A stretch of DNA of 51,031 nt. It comes from Gemmatimonadaceae bacterium (GTDB taxonomy: Bacteria > Gemmatimonadota > Gemmatimonadetes > Gemmatimonadales > Gemmatimonadaceae). Position numbers and translations under genes: made by a program. The first letter of the stretch is position 1; each line of letters opens with the position of its first letter. The stretch lies in contig JAICKA010000013.1 of assembly GCA_025928185.1 (NCBI GenBank), positions 1 to 51,031 on the forward strand. Direction: 5' to 3'. A model generated the notes under the pieces. It made no database searches. It worked only from the letters and a program-made list of their open reading frames with translations, and was not told where the DNA came from. This document shows positions 1-8,341 of the stretch, in pieces.

Positions 1-1330
1 CCGCGGACACCGTGATGCCCGCCAGAAGTCCCGCCGCCGGCCGGGTAACGCCCGACGCCGCCGCAACGAGCGCGGCGGTCACACCAGCGCTGATTGCAAG
101 ACACGGCAGCAGCACGCGCAGCGGAAATCGAAAGCCGGACGCCTGCTCATACACCAGTTCCTCATGTCGCCGAACCCAGTGCTCGCGGACCGCAACGCGC
201 AGGTCGTTGATGTCATAGCCGGCACTCAGCACCTTGCGCGTGCTGTACAACCAGGGCAGCCCGACGCTGAGCCCTAGCGTCGCAACGAGCAGTCCACCAA
301 ATACGGCAACGCCGGCGATACCCAAGTGCAGCGAGAGACTCAGCGGGAATGAACCGACGATGCTGACGTACAGACTCGCAATGACCGCAACGCGTCGCCG
401 CTGCCCGGTCCGCGCCAGCCACACGCGAATCGGCGCCGGAATCTCGCGCGGCTTGTCCACGGCGTGATCGAGCGCTTCGGCGAACTCGCTTGCGCTGTGA
501 AAGCGGTGTTCCGGTCGCTTGGCCAGACAGCGCTCGACGAGCTGCGCGAATCGCGGCGGCACCGTCGGCGCGAGCGCGGTGATCGACGGTGGCCGCGCGT
601 TCAGGTGCATGGCAATCACTTCACGCGTGGTCGGCGCATCGAACGGCAAGCGGCCGGTGAGCGCGAGAAAGCCCACGACGCCCAGCGAATAGAGATCGCT
701 CGCCGCGTCGGGTGCCTCGCCGGCGATCTGTTCCGGGCTCGCGTAGTGGGCGCTGCCCGTTACCGCCCCGTCAGCGTCACGCGCGCTCGCGGCGTGCGCA
801 ACACCGGCGATGCCGAAGTCCGTCATCAGCGCGCGGCCGGTGCCGCGCTCGAGCAGAATGTTCTCCGCCTTCACATCGCGGTGAATGATTCCGCTGGCAT
901 GCGCGTACGTGAGCGCCCACGCCACGTCGCGGAGCACCTGTGCCGTTTGCGGCACGCTGAGTGGTCCGTGCTCGCGAATGCGTTGCGCGAGCGTCTCGCC
1001 CGGCACGTACGCCATCACGAAGTAGACGAGCCCCCGCGCTTCGTCGACGCGGTGGATGGGCACGATGTTCGGGTGCGACAGCCGCGCCGCCACCTGCGCC
1101 TCGCGCAGGAACTGCTCGCGCATGCCGGGCTGTTCGGCGAGGGCCGGCGGCAGCAGCTTGATGGCGACTTCGCGCGCCAGGCGCACCTCGCGCGCCAGGT
1201 AGACGACGCCCATGCCGCCGCGGCCGAGCTCGCGCTCGAGCGAGTATTCGCCGGCGAGCGCGGTCTGAAGCCGCACGAACAGATCGTCTGGAACCGGCGC
1301 CGTGGAGGCGCTCGGAACGGCAGGAGGCAT
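1..1330 (-). CDS. Membrane-anchored Ser/Thr protein kinase (N-terminal part, cut by window edge)
   Basis: Reading the minus strand from ATG at 1330 gives 443 open codons that run off the left edge. The Hanks-type kinase domain covers about residues 29-300. It has the glycine loop GRGGMGVVY (37-44 region), the ATP lysine in VAIK (K58), the catalytic HRDVKAEN (D152) and DFG (171-173), followed by an activation segment ending TGSAHYASPEQ. After the kinase domain come hydrophobic stretches near residues 325-370 and again before the edge, so the protein is probably membrane-embedded with further domains beyond the window. It should phosphorylate Ser/Thr on unknown targets. The gene diverges from ispH with only 37 bases between the starts. 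The kinase assignment is firm; the C-terminal architecture and the target are unknown. Confidence 0.93.
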   Translation of the reverse strand, partial: MPPAVPSASTAPVPDDLFVRLQTALAGEYSLERELGRGGMGVVYLAREVRLAREVAIKLLPPALAEQPGMREQFLREAQVAARLSHPNIVPIHRVDEARGLVYFVMAYVPGETLAQRIREHGPLSVPQTAQVLRDVAWALTYAHASGIIHRDVKAENILLERGTGRALMTDFGIAGVAHAASARDADGAVTGSAHYASPEQIAGEAPDAASDLYSLGVVGFLALTGRLPFDAPTTREVIAMHLNARPPSITALAPTVPPRFAQLVERCLAKRPEHRFHSASEFAEALDHAVDKPREIPAPIRVWLARTGQRRRVAVIASLYVSIVGSFPLSLSLHLGIAGVAVFGGLLVATLGLSVGLPWLYSTRKVLSAGYDINDLRVAVREHWVRRHEELVYEQASGFRFPLRVLLPCLAISAGVTAALVAAASGVTRPAAGLLAGITVSA

Positions 1331-1367
1331 CGCGCTATCCTACGGGGCGAAGACTAGATTTACAACC
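1331..1367. promoter_or_regulatory. Short divergent intergenic region, kinase / ispH
   Basis: Only 37 bases separate two divergent starts, so the promoters of both genes must lie here or inside the neighbouring 5' ends. AT-richer patches (TATCCT and TAGATT) are weak -10-like candidates, with no convincing -35. This is inference from position. Confidence 0.3.
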
Positions 1368-2585
1368 ATGGCGTCGTCCTCCGAATCGGCAACCTATTTT
1401 CGCAAGGGTTTCGGGCTCAAATCCGAGGTGCAGGACGAGCTCGCCGCCGACTACGAGGGTGCAGTCGTCGACCTGTTGCGCGCGAACGACTACGCGCTCA
1501 CGGTCGGCGGCGTGACCATACGGCTGGCGCGCGAATTCGGATTCTGCTACGGCGTCGAACGCGCGGTCGAGTACGCCTATCAGACGCGCCGAAAATTCCC
1601 GGATCGCCGCATCGTGCTCGTCGGCGAGATCATCCACAATCCACTCGTCAACAACCGGCTCCGCTCGATGGGCGTCGAGATTATCGCCCGATCCGAGCCG
1701 ACCGGCGCATTCGACTTCAGCGGCATCGCGCCCGACGACGTCGTGATCCTGCCCGCGTTCGGCGTGACGATCGACGATTTCAACGCGCTGCGGGAGGTCG
1801 GTTGCATTCTCGTCGACACGACCTGCGGCTCGGTGCTGAACGTGTGGAAGCGCGTCGAGAGCTACGCCCGGGACGGCTTCACGGCGCTGATTCACGGCAA
1901 GTACTACCACGAGGAAACGCGCGCGACGGCGTCGCAGGTGCGGAAATACGCGGACGGCCAGTACTTGATCGTGCGCGACATGGACGAGGCGCGGCTGGTG
2001 TGCGACTACATCGAAGGGCGTCTCGGCGCGGACGCGCTGTTGGCGACGTTCGCGAAGGCCGTATCACCTGGGTTCGACCCGGCGAAGCATCTGCAGCGCG
2101 TCGGTGTCGCGAACCAGACGACGATGCTGGCGCGCGAGTCGATCGCGATCGGCGAGGCGGTGGGTGCGGCGATCGAGCGCGCGCGCGGGAGCGAGGCGCG
2201 CGCGGCTTCGTTCCGGAGCTTCGATACGATTTGCAGCGCGACGCAGGAGCGTCAGGACGCCGTGCGCGAGCTGCTCGACGAGCACGTCGACGTGATGATC
2301 GTGATCGGCGGCTTCAATTCCAGCAACACCATCTCGCTCGCCGCGTTGTGCGCCGAGCGTGTGCCGACGTACCACATCGAGACGTCGAACGCGATCGATC
2401 CGGAGGCGAAGAGCGTGCACTTTCGCCGTGCCGAAAAGGTGCATCGCGAGTCCGACGCGGTGGACTGGCTGCCCGCGGGTGCGGTGCGCGTGGGCGTGAC
2501 GGCAGGCGCGAGCACGCCGAACAACAAGATCGGCGACGTGGTTGCACGCATTCTGGCGACGCGCGGGCTCACGGTGCCGGTGTAA
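1368..2585 (+). CDS. ispH: 4-hydroxy-3-methylbut-2-enyl diphosphate reductase (long form)
   Basis: IspH catalyses the last step of the MEP isoprenoid pathway, making IPP and DMAPP with a [4Fe-4S] cluster. The 405-residue product carries the three cluster cysteines in GFCYGVERAVEY, DTTCGSVLNVWKR and SFDTICSATQERQ. It also has the HGKYYHEET and GGFNSSNTISLA substrate-pocket motifs. At about 400 residues it belongs to the long IspH group rather than the 310-residue E. coli type. An in-frame ATG at 1302 would extend into the divergent kinase gene, and conservation (KGFGL...) begins after ATG 1368, so 1368 is preferred. The cytoplasmic enzyme is probably transcribed from the short divergent region, and a hydrolase gene follows after 37 bases. 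Confidence 0.95.
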   Translation: MASSSESATYFRKGFGLKSEVQDELAADYEGAVVDLLRANDYALTVGGVTIRLAREFGFCYGVERAVEYAYQTRRKFPDRRIVLVGEIIHNPLVNNRLRSMGVEIIARSEPTGAFDFSGIAPDDVVILPAFGVTIDDFNALREVGCILVDTTCGSVLNVWKRVESYARDGFTALIHGKYYHEETRATASQVRKYADGQYLIVRDMDEARLVCDYIEGRLGADALLATFAKAVSPGFDPAKHLQRVGVANQTTMLARESIAIGEAVGAAIERARGSEARAASFRSFDTICSATQERQDAVRELLDEHVDVMIVIGGFNSSNTISLAALCAERVPTYHIETSNAIDPEAKSVHFRRAEKVHRESDAVDWLPAGAVRVGVTAGASTPNNKIGDVVARILATRGLTVPV

Positions 2586-2622
2586 GCCGGCAGCGCCACT
2601 CACCACTCGCGTCGAGCAAATC

Positions 2623-3384
2623 GTGCCCGCGCTCTCCCGCTACGTCGCGCTCGGCGACTCGGTATCGATCGATCTGTATCCCGCTCTCGACGCGGGCGCG
2701 GCGGACGTTGCCGTCGCGCTCGAGCGAACGACGACGGCGGGCGAGGTCGCGCCGCTCGGCGCCGCGTCGCTGCTGTACCGGAACGCGAACGACGTGTGGC
2801 CCGACGAGCTGGGCGCCGACCTGTCCTCCCTGGTGCCCGGCATCGGCTACGAGAATCTGGCGACGGATGCGGCAACGGTCGGCGAGGTGTTCGGCGAGCA
2901 GCTCGCCAGCCTGCCGGAAGGGGATGAGAGTTCTCTGATCACGCTCACCGTTGGCGGCAACGATCTGATGAGCGCGTACGGCAATCGTCCGCCCCCGGCG
3001 CTGCTCGACCGCATCGTCGGCGACATCATCGAAGCGTACGACTTTCTCGTCGACGCCGTCCGCGGCCGCACGGCGGGCGGCCCGCTGGTGCTCGCGACCG
3101 TGTACGACCCGTCCGACGGCACGGGAAAGATTCCGGGCGTCTACGACGAGCTGCCGCCGCTTCCGCTCGACGCGCTCGAGCGATTTAACACGCACGTGCG
3201 GAAGCTGGCACGGGGCACTCCCGGCGTGCTGCTAGCCGACATTCATGCGCATTTTCTCGGGCATGGCGTGAGTGCGCCGGAAGCGGACCGCTGGTACTGG
3301 CGGCGCTCGCTCATCGAACCGAACGCGCGCGGCGCGAGCGAGATCAGGCGGGTGTGGTACGACGCGATCTCGAGCGAGCTCTGA
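2623..3384 (+). CDS. SGNH/GDSL-family hydrolase
   Basis: The 253-residue protein starts with RYVALGDSVS, the GDS block I with the nucleophile Ser. It contains GGNDL (block III, oxyanion Asn) and ends with DIHAHFLGHG, a block V Asp-x-x-His. These together define an SGNH esterase/lipase-like hydrolase; the substrate cannot be read from sequence. No signal peptide is evident with the GTG start at 2623. A longer reading from ATG 2542 would overlap ispH by 44 bases and add residues unlike the family, so it is less likely. The stop overlaps the next start (TGATG), suggesting coupled translation with xdhC. Confidence 0.8.
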   Translation: MPALSRYVALGDSVSIDLYPALDAGAADVAVALERTTTAGEVAPLGAASLLYRNANDVWPDELGADLSSLVPGIGYENLATDAATVGEVFGEQLASLPEGDESSLITLTVGGNDLMSAYGNRPPPALLDRIVGDIIEAYDFLVDAVRGRTAGGPLVLATVYDPSDGTGKIPGVYDELPPLPLDALERFNTHVRKLARGTPGVLLADIHAHFLGHGVSAPEADRWYWRRSLIEPNARGASEIRRVWYDAISSEL

Positions 3385-4442
3385 TGGTGCGCCACCTGAT
3401 CGACTGGCTCGATTCCGCCGCGCCTGACGATGCGGCCGCACTGGCGACGCTCGTGTCCGCATCGGGGAGCACATCGAAAAAGATCGGCGCGAAGATGCTG
3501 GTTGGCCGCGGCGGCGATCTGGCAGGCGGCGTGACGATCGGCGGCTGCGTGGACGCGCAGGTGATCGCGGCGGCCGACGACATCGTGGCGAATGGCGGCC
3601 GCCGGCTGCTCGGCATCTCGCTCGATGACGACGAAGCATGGGAGATCGGACTGACCTGCGGCGGTGCGGTGGAGGTGCTGATCGAGCGCATTCGACCGAC
3701 ATCCGCCGGCGACGCCACCGCCGTTGCGTATCAGGCGGCGCATGCGGCACTCGACCTCGGCGTCAGCGCAGCGGTCGTGCGTGTGCTCGACGGCGCCGGC
3801 GGCGCGCTCGCGATCGACGAGCACGGCACGCGCACCGGAGCGCTCGGTGACGCATCACTCGACGACGCAGCGGCGGACATCGCACGCGAGGCGCTGCGCG
3901 CCGGTCATTCGCAATCCGTCACGCTGACCACGACGTCGGGCGAGCACCGCGTGTACGTCGACTGCCTCGTGCCGGCGACGACACTGCTCATCGTCGGCGC
4001 GGGGGAGATCGCGATGGCGCTCGTCCTGTTCGCGAACGAGCTCGGCATGCACACCATCGTCGTCGACGGACGCGATCGATATGCGTCGCGCGAGCGCTTT
4101 GCGCATGCCGACGAGATTCGCGTCGGCATGCCGTCGGAAATCGTGGCGGGCATCACGCCGACCTCGCGGCTGGCGGTGGTGCTCGTGGCGCACGACTACA
4201 AGTATGATCTGCCGGTGTTGCGCCAATTGCTTCGCGCGCCGGTCGGGTATCTCGGTCTGCTCGGGAGCAAACGGCGCGGCGCGGCGATGCGCGATCTCCT
4301 CCGTGCCGATGGATTCACCGACGCCGAGCTGGCGCGCATTCACACACCGATCGGGCTGGACCTCGGCGGCCGCAGTCCGGCGGAAGTGGCGCTGTCGATC
4401 ATCGCGGAGATCGTCGCGGTGCGCAGCGGCAAGCGGCCGTGA
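3384..4442 (+). CDS. XdhC/CoxI-family molybdenum hydroxylase maturation protein
   Basis: The 352-residue protein has the XdhC N-terminal signature SASGSTSKKIGAKMLV, the LTCGG motif, and a C-terminal Rossmann domain beginning LLIVGAGEIAMAL with a VVDGRD turn. It ends in the typical LGLLGSKRR...IHTPIGLDLGG block. XdhC-family proteins bind molybdenum cofactor and help sulfurate and insert it into xanthine dehydrogenase or CO dehydrogenase-type enzymes. The start is the ATG inside TGATG at the end of the SGNH gene. The following SufU-like and MobA-like genes overlap it in the same order, which supports a cofactor-assembly role. No molybdenum hydroxylase subunit lies in this window. Confidence 0.9.
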   Translation: MVRHLIDWLDSAAPDDAAALATLVSASGSTSKKIGAKMLVGRGGDLAGGVTIGGCVDAQVIAAADDIVANGGRRLLGISLDDDEAWEIGLTCGGAVEVLIERIRPTSAGDATAVAYQAAHAALDLGVSAAVVRVLDGAGGALAIDEHGTRTGALGDASLDDAAADIAREALRAGHSQSVTLTTTSGEHRVYVDCLVPATTLLIVGAGEIAMALVLFANELGMHTIVVDGRDRYASRERFAHADEIRVGMPSEIVAGITPTSRLAVVLVAHDYKYDLPVLRQLLRAPVGYLGLLGSKRRGAAMRDLLRADGFTDAELARIHTPIGLDLGGRSPAEVALSIIAEIVAVRSGKRP

Positions 4443-4810
4443 GCGCGTTTCGCGCAGCGGTGCTCGAGCATTTCCGGCACCCGCGCAACCGCGGGGCGTT
4501 GGCCGGTGCGAACGCGTCGGCCGACGGCGCGAACGCCCTCTGCGGCGATCGCGTGCGGATCGAGCTGTTGATCGAGGAGGGGCGAATCGTGGACGCGCGC
4601 TTCACGGCCGACGGCTGCGCCGTCTGCATCGCGTCCGCCTCCGTGACGACCGAATGGGTGCGCGGGCGCTCGCTGAACGAGATGAGCATTCTCGAAACCG
4701 CGATCGTGCACGAGATGCTCGGCGGCGCGCCGGCGCCCGGCCGCGAGCGCTGCCTGTCGCTGCCACTCGATACCCTGCGCCGAGCGGCGGACACGAGTCG
4801 GACGTCGTGA
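4439..4810 (+). CDS. SufU/IscU-like iron-sulfur scaffold protein
   Basis: The 123-residue protein begins with EHFRHPRNRGAL and contains ALCGDR, DGCAVCIASASVTTE and RERCLSLPLDTL. These are the three conserved Cys sites plus the Asp of SufU/IscU scaffolds. IscU-type proteins hold nascent Fe-S clusters, while SufU proteins accept sulfur from SufS. The GTG start overlaps the xdhC stop as GTGA, and its own stop overlaps the next GTG in the same way. This suggests translational coupling and a dedicated role in building the Fe-S or Mo-sulfido centres of a molybdenum hydroxylase encoded elsewhere. That role is inference; a general Suf function is the alternative. Confidence 0.82.
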   Translation: MSAFRAAVLEHFRHPRNRGALAGANASADGANALCGDRVRIELLIEEGRIVDARFTADGCAVCIASASVTTEWVRGRSLNEMSILETAIVHEMLGGAPAPGRERCLSLPLDTLRRAADTSRTS

Positions 4811-5379
4811 TCGCCGGACTGCTGCTCGCGGCGGGCGGCGCACGGCGCTTCGGCGCGCAGAAGTTGCTGGCGCCGCTCGACGGCATGCCGCTCGTTCGTC
4901 ACGCGGCGCTGCATCTCGCCCAGTCGGTCGAGGACCTGGTGATCGTCGTCGGTTGCGAGGCCGAGCGGGTTCGCGACGCACTCGACGGCGTGTCGGCAAC
5001 GGTCGTGGAGAACGCCGAGTGGGCGTCGGGCATCGCGAGCTCGATCCGCTGTGGCGTCGACGCGCTGCCGCTCGACGCCGAGGCAGTGATCGTCGCGCTC
5101 GGCGATGAGCCGCGGATCGACGCGGCCGTGACGCGAGCCGTCATCACCCGTTGGAAAGAAGCGCAGGCGCCGATCGTGTCGCCACGGTATCGAGGCGTGC
5201 GCGGACATCCGGCGTTGTTCGATCGCCGCTTGTTTCCCGAGCTCTCGGCGCTCGCGGGCGACGCCGGTGCACGCAGCATCATCGAACGGCGAGCGCACGA
5301 CGTCGCGTACGTCGATGTCGAGGCCGAGCATCCGGTCGACGTGGATACGCCGGACGATCTGCCTCGATTGCGCGAGTAG
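4807..5379 (+). CDS. MobA-like nucleotidyltransferase (molybdopterin cytidylyltransferase type)
   Basis: The 190-residue protein opens with the nucleotide-binding signature GLLLAAGGARRFGAQKLLAP. It has the metal-site motif GDEPRID at about residue 98, a GVRGHPALF loop, and a terminal VDVDTPDDL. This is the MobA/MocA fold that adds CMP or GMP to molybdopterin to give the dinucleotide cofactor. The association with XdhC favours the MocA (CTP) type used by xanthine/CO dehydrogenase-family enzymes. The GTG start at 4807 shares GTGA with the stop of the SufU-like gene. The exact nucleotide specificity is not proven by the sequence. Confidence 0.87.
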   Translation: MIAGLLLAAGGARRFGAQKLLAPLDGMPLVRHAALHLAQSVEDLVIVVGCEAERVRDALDGVSATVVENAEWASGIASSIRCGVDALPLDAEAVIVALGDEPRIDAAVTRAVITRWKEAQAPIVSPRYRGVRGHPALFDRRLFPELSALAGDAGARSIIERRAHDVAYVDVEAEHPVDVDTPDDLPRLRE

Positions 5380-5439
5380 CACTCGACCGCGGCGCCCGGG
5401 TGGGCTATGGTTGGTGCGCCCAGCCCGGAGATCGAGATC

Positions 5440-7140
5440 ATGTTCGAATCGAGTCGTCGAATCACCGCCGCTGCGATGGTCGCGGTGTGCACACTCATGC
5501 CCGTGACGCGCTCCGGTGCGCAGCGTGCCGCGACGATGGCCGGCCGCTCGCCGGTGTACGCGCCAAATGGCATCGCGGCGACGAGCCAGCCGCTTGCGAC
5601 CAACGCCGCGCTGCAGGTGCTGCAGCGTGGCGGCAATGCAATCGACGCAGCCGTCACCGCGGCGGCGGTCCTCTCCGTCGTCGAGCCGATGATGACCGGA
5701 ATCGGCGGCGACATGTTCGCGTTGCTGTGGAGCGCCAAGGAGAAGCGTCTCGTCGCGCTGAACGCGAGCGGCCGCGCGGGTTCGCTGATGACGCGCGATG
5801 CGCTGCTCAAACGCGGCCACACGCGCATGCCGTCGCGCGGCGCGGAGACGATTACCGTGCCGGGCGCGCTTGCCGGCTGGAACGAACTGCTGAGGAAGTA
5901 CGGCACGATCACGCTGGCGCAGGCGCTGCAGCCGGCGATCGACTACGCCGAGAACGGCTATCCCGTCACGCCGGTCATCTCGGGCGACTGGGCGCCGGAG
6001 CAGAAGCTGCTGGCCAACGACGAGGGCGGCCGTACGACTTTCCTCATCAACGGCCACACGCCGGCGCCGGGGGAGTGGTTCCGCAATCCGGATCTCGCGA
6101 ACACGTATCGCGAAATCGCTCGCGAAGGACCGGGAGCGTTCTACGGCGGCGCGCTCGGCCAGCGTATCGTGGGGCGCGTGCAGCAGCTCGGCGGCTATCT
6201 CACGCTCGATGACCTGAAGCACAATCAACCCACGTGGGTCACGCCGATCTCCACGGTGTTCAAGGGCTATCGCATCTGGGAGCTGCCGCCGAACAACCAG
6301 GGGATCGCCACGCTCGAGATGCTGCGGATTCTCGAGCCGTACGATCTCAAGGCCATGGGCCAGAATTCCGCGGCATATCTGCACCATCTGATCGAGGCGA
6401 AGAAGCTCACCTACGCCGATCTCGCGCGGTACGTCGGTGATCCCGACTATCTGACGATTTCGCCGAGCCGGATGCTGTCGGACGAGTTCATCAACGAGCG
6501 ACGCAGCCATCTCGACGAACACCACGCCCAGGTGCGCGTCGATCCGGGACCGGAGCGCACGCACAGCGAGACGATCTACCTGACCGTGGCCGACAAGGAC
6601 GGCAACATGGTCTCGTTCATCAACAGCCTGTTCGACGAGTTCGGCTCAGGGGTGATCGTGCCGGGCACCGGCTTCGCGCTGCAGGATCGCGGCGCCGGGT
6701 TCACGATGGAGCCGAACCTGCCGAACACCGTCGCGCCCGGCAAGCGTCCATTTCACACGCTCATTCCCGGATTCGTCACGATTCCCGGGCCGCATCCAGC
6801 GGCGGACGGTACCGGTGATCAGCCCTGGATGAGCTTCGGCTTGATGGGTGGCTCGATGCAGGCGCAAGGTCATGCGCAATTTCTCATCAACATGCTCGTG
6901 TTCGGCATGAACGTGCAGCAGGCGATGGACGCAGGCCGCTTCCGGCACCTGAGCGGCACGCGCGTGCTCGTCGAGCCGGTGATCGCCGACAGCGTGATCG
7001 CGCAATTGCGCGCGATGGGTCACGACGTGCGCGTGTCGGTGCCGGCGCAATTCGGCGGCAGCCAGGCGATCATCAAGCTGGCGCGGGGCTACGTGGCCGG
7101 GTCCGATCCGCGCAAGGATGGGCACGCGGGGGGATACTGA
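5440..7140 (+). CDS. ggt: Gamma-glutamyltransferase family protein
   Basis: The 566-residue precursor has an N-terminal hydrophobic signal (AAAMVAVCTLMPVTRSGAQ). The GGT fold follows: ATSQPLATNAALQVLQRGGN near the N terminus, then MTGIGGDMF. The auto-cleavage site is in HSETIYLTVADKDGN, where Thr378 aligns with the N-terminal nucleophile of the small subunit. GTGFALQDRGAGF and FGLMGGSMQAQGH come later. GGTs hydrolyse or transfer the gamma-glutamyl group of glutathione and related peptides in the periplasm. The ATG at 5440 is preceded by GGAG; an upstream ATG at 5407 is possible. A tandem repeat follows the gene. Confidence 0.93.
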   Translation: MFESSRRITAAAMVAVCTLMPVTRSGAQRAATMAGRSPVYAPNGIAATSQPLATNAALQVLQRGGNAIDAAVTAAAVLSVVEPMMTGIGGDMFALLWSAKEKRLVALNASGRAGSLMTRDALLKRGHTRMPSRGAETITVPGALAGWNELLRKYGTITLAQALQPAIDYAENGYPVTPVISGDWAPEQKLLANDEGGRTTFLINGHTPAPGEWFRNPDLANTYREIAREGPGAFYGGALGQRIVGRVQQLGGYLTLDDLKHNQPTWVTPISTVFKGYRIWELPPNNQGIATLEMLRILEPYDLKAMGQNSAAYLHHLIEAKKLTYADLARYVGDPDYLTISPSRMLSDEFINERRSHLDEHHAQVRVDPGPERTHSETIYLTVADKDGNMVSFINSLFDEFGSGVIVPGTGFALQDRGAGFTMEPNLPNTVAPGKRPFHTLIPGFVTIPGPHPAADGTGDQPWMSFGLMGGSMQAQGHAQFLINMLVFGMNVQQAMDAGRFRHLSGTRVLVEPVIADSVIAQLRAMGHDVRVSVPAQFGGSQAIIKLARGYVAGSDPRKDGHAGGY

Positions 7141-7376
7141 CGGTGGAACGCTGGAACGGGCGCTGCGCTTGAACGGTGGAACGTGAACGACTCAGCGGGC
7201 AGAGAGCAGATCGCAGTCTTCAGACCGTTCCACCGTTCCACCGTTCCACCGTTCCACCGTTCCACCGTTCCACCGTTCCACCGTTCCACCGTTCCACCGT
7301 TCCGCCGTTCCACCGTTCCACCGTTCCACCGTTCCACCGTTCCACCGTTCCACCGTTCCACCGTTCCACCGTTCCA
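7141..7376. repeat. 8-bp tandem repeat (CCGTTCCA x19) with two inverted upstream units
   Basis: From 7225 to 7376 the sequence is 19 head-to-tail copies of CCGTTCCA. Eighteen are perfect and the tenth (7297-7304) ends in G. The inverted unit CGGTGGAACG occurs at 7141-7150 and 7174-7183, so a transcript could pair the upstream units with the array. The unit length is not a multiple of three, and all readings through it are shadow frames (for example PFHRSTVP periodicity). It lies between the GGT stop and the start of the LysM protein at 7411. Confidence 0.95.
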
Positions 7377-7410
7377 GCGTCACGGAACGGTCGGTGCATA
7401 AGACGGTGGC

Positions 7411-8190
7411 ATGCGATGCATACACAAACTGTCAACGGTCGCGATCGCCGCGGTGGCGCTCGGTGCAGCGGGCGGCCGAGCCGATGCGCAGTCGCTCCAT
7501 GGGTCGAAGGCGAGCGTCAACCTCATGTACACGAGCGCCCGCGGGAAGGCGCTGGATTTTCTCCGGACGCCGGATGCCGTGTACAAGGCCGCGATGGCGG
7601 GTGAGCTCAAGCTCATCTCGATCACGGATGACCTCGATCTCGGCCACGTGGCGTTCCCGTTCGTGCTGCCGGCCACGCTGCGCTTTGCCGATTCGCTCGC
7701 CAAGGCATATCACGCCGGGTGCGGCGAGCGCCTCGTCGTGACGAGCGGCACGCGGCCGCTCGACGAGCAGCCGCCGAACGCGTCGCCGTTGTCGGTGCAT
7801 CCCACGGGCATGGCGATCGATTTCCGCAAGGCGAGCGACGCGTGCCGGGCGTGGATGCGCAAGAACCTGCTCGCGCTCGAGGACCGTCACGTCATCGAGG
7901 CGACGGAAGAGATGCATCCACCGCACTTTCACGTTGCGGTGCTGCGCCAATCGACCGAGCTGCATCCAAGCACCGTGCTGGCGGCACAATCCGCGGCCAA
8001 ATCCGGTGCCGCCTCCACGTCGACCGCCGCGGGCGACGTGGCGAGCGGTCCCGACACGTACGTCGTGCAGCGCGGCGACAATCTCTGGACAATCGCGCGG
8101 CGCCACAACACGACGACCTTCCGGCTGCAGCAGATCAATCACCTCGAGTCATCGGATCTGAAGCCGGGGCAGGTGTTGAAGCTGCGGTAA
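7411..8190 (+). CDS. Secreted M15-like (DUF5715-type) protein with C-terminal LysM domain
   Basis: The 259-residue protein has a signal peptide (STVAIAAVALGAAGGRADA). The central domain has VTSGTRP, SVHPTGMAIDFR and HPPHFHVAV. This His...Asp...HxH pattern is that of the M15/VanY-like zinc peptidase fold. A C-terminal LysM module follows: TYVVQRGDNLWTIARRHN to LKPGQVLKLR. LysM binds peptidoglycan, so the protein probably acts in the cell wall, perhaps as an endo- or carboxypeptidase. The DUF5715 name is recalled, not searched. Activity is inferred from the metal-site pattern. The start ATG is 34 bases after the 8-bp repeat array. Confidence 0.75.
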   Translation: MRCIHKLSTVAIAAVALGAAGGRADAQSLHGSKASVNLMYTSARGKALDFLRTPDAVYKAAMAGELKLISITDDLDLGHVAFPFVLPATLRFADSLAKAYHAGCGERLVVTSGTRPLDEQPPNASPLSVHPTGMAIDFRKASDACRAWMRKNLLALEDRHVIEATEEMHPPHFHVAVLRQSTELHPSTVLAAQSAAKSGAASTSTAAGDVASGPDTYVVQRGDNLWTIARRHNTTTFRLQQINHLESSDLKPGQVLKLR

Positions 8191-8196
8191 GGCATC

Positions 8197-8228
8197 CGTG
8201 GTCCACGGACGACGGACCGCGGACCACG
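8197..8228. repeat. GGTCC-rich inverted repeat after the LysM gene
   Basis: CGTGGTCC (8197-8204) pairs with GGACCACG (8221-8228), with further GGAC units in the loop. It lies 6 bases after a stop codon, so it could end transcription, but there is no T-run. It resembles the ATGGTCC repeats near 13.46 and 23.71 kb. Confidence 0.55.
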
Positions 8229-8341
8229 AAGGCGGATGTTCCCGCTCCTTGATCGACGCTCTCCCGCCAGCATATTGTGCCCGGCGTCCGACGCACCCAA
8301 ACGTCGGCCGCGCGTCACCCCGTGCTCTCGAGAGGCTCTCT

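Noticed and set aside
464-1357. Plus-strand open frame of 297 residues
   Set aside because: It is antisense to a clear kinase domain and is Arg-rich without motifs.
1302-1367. Upstream ATG for ispH
   Set aside because: It would overlap the divergent kinase start, and the added residues are not conserved in IspH.
4399-6564. Long minus-strand open frame of 721 residues
   Set aside because: It lies across XdhC, SufU-like, MobA-like and GGT genes, has an Arg/His-rich composition typical of antisense frames in GC-rich DNA, and shows no family motif.
7225-7376. CRISPR array
   Set aside because: The repeats are head-to-tail 8-mers without spacers, and no cas genes are present.
7176-7604. Open frames through the CCGTTCCA array encoding PFHRSTVP or ERWNGGTV periodic peptides
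   Set aside because: All six frames are open because the 8-bp unit has no stop; period 8 residues follows from the repeat, with no start signals. They are repeat artefacts, not proteins.
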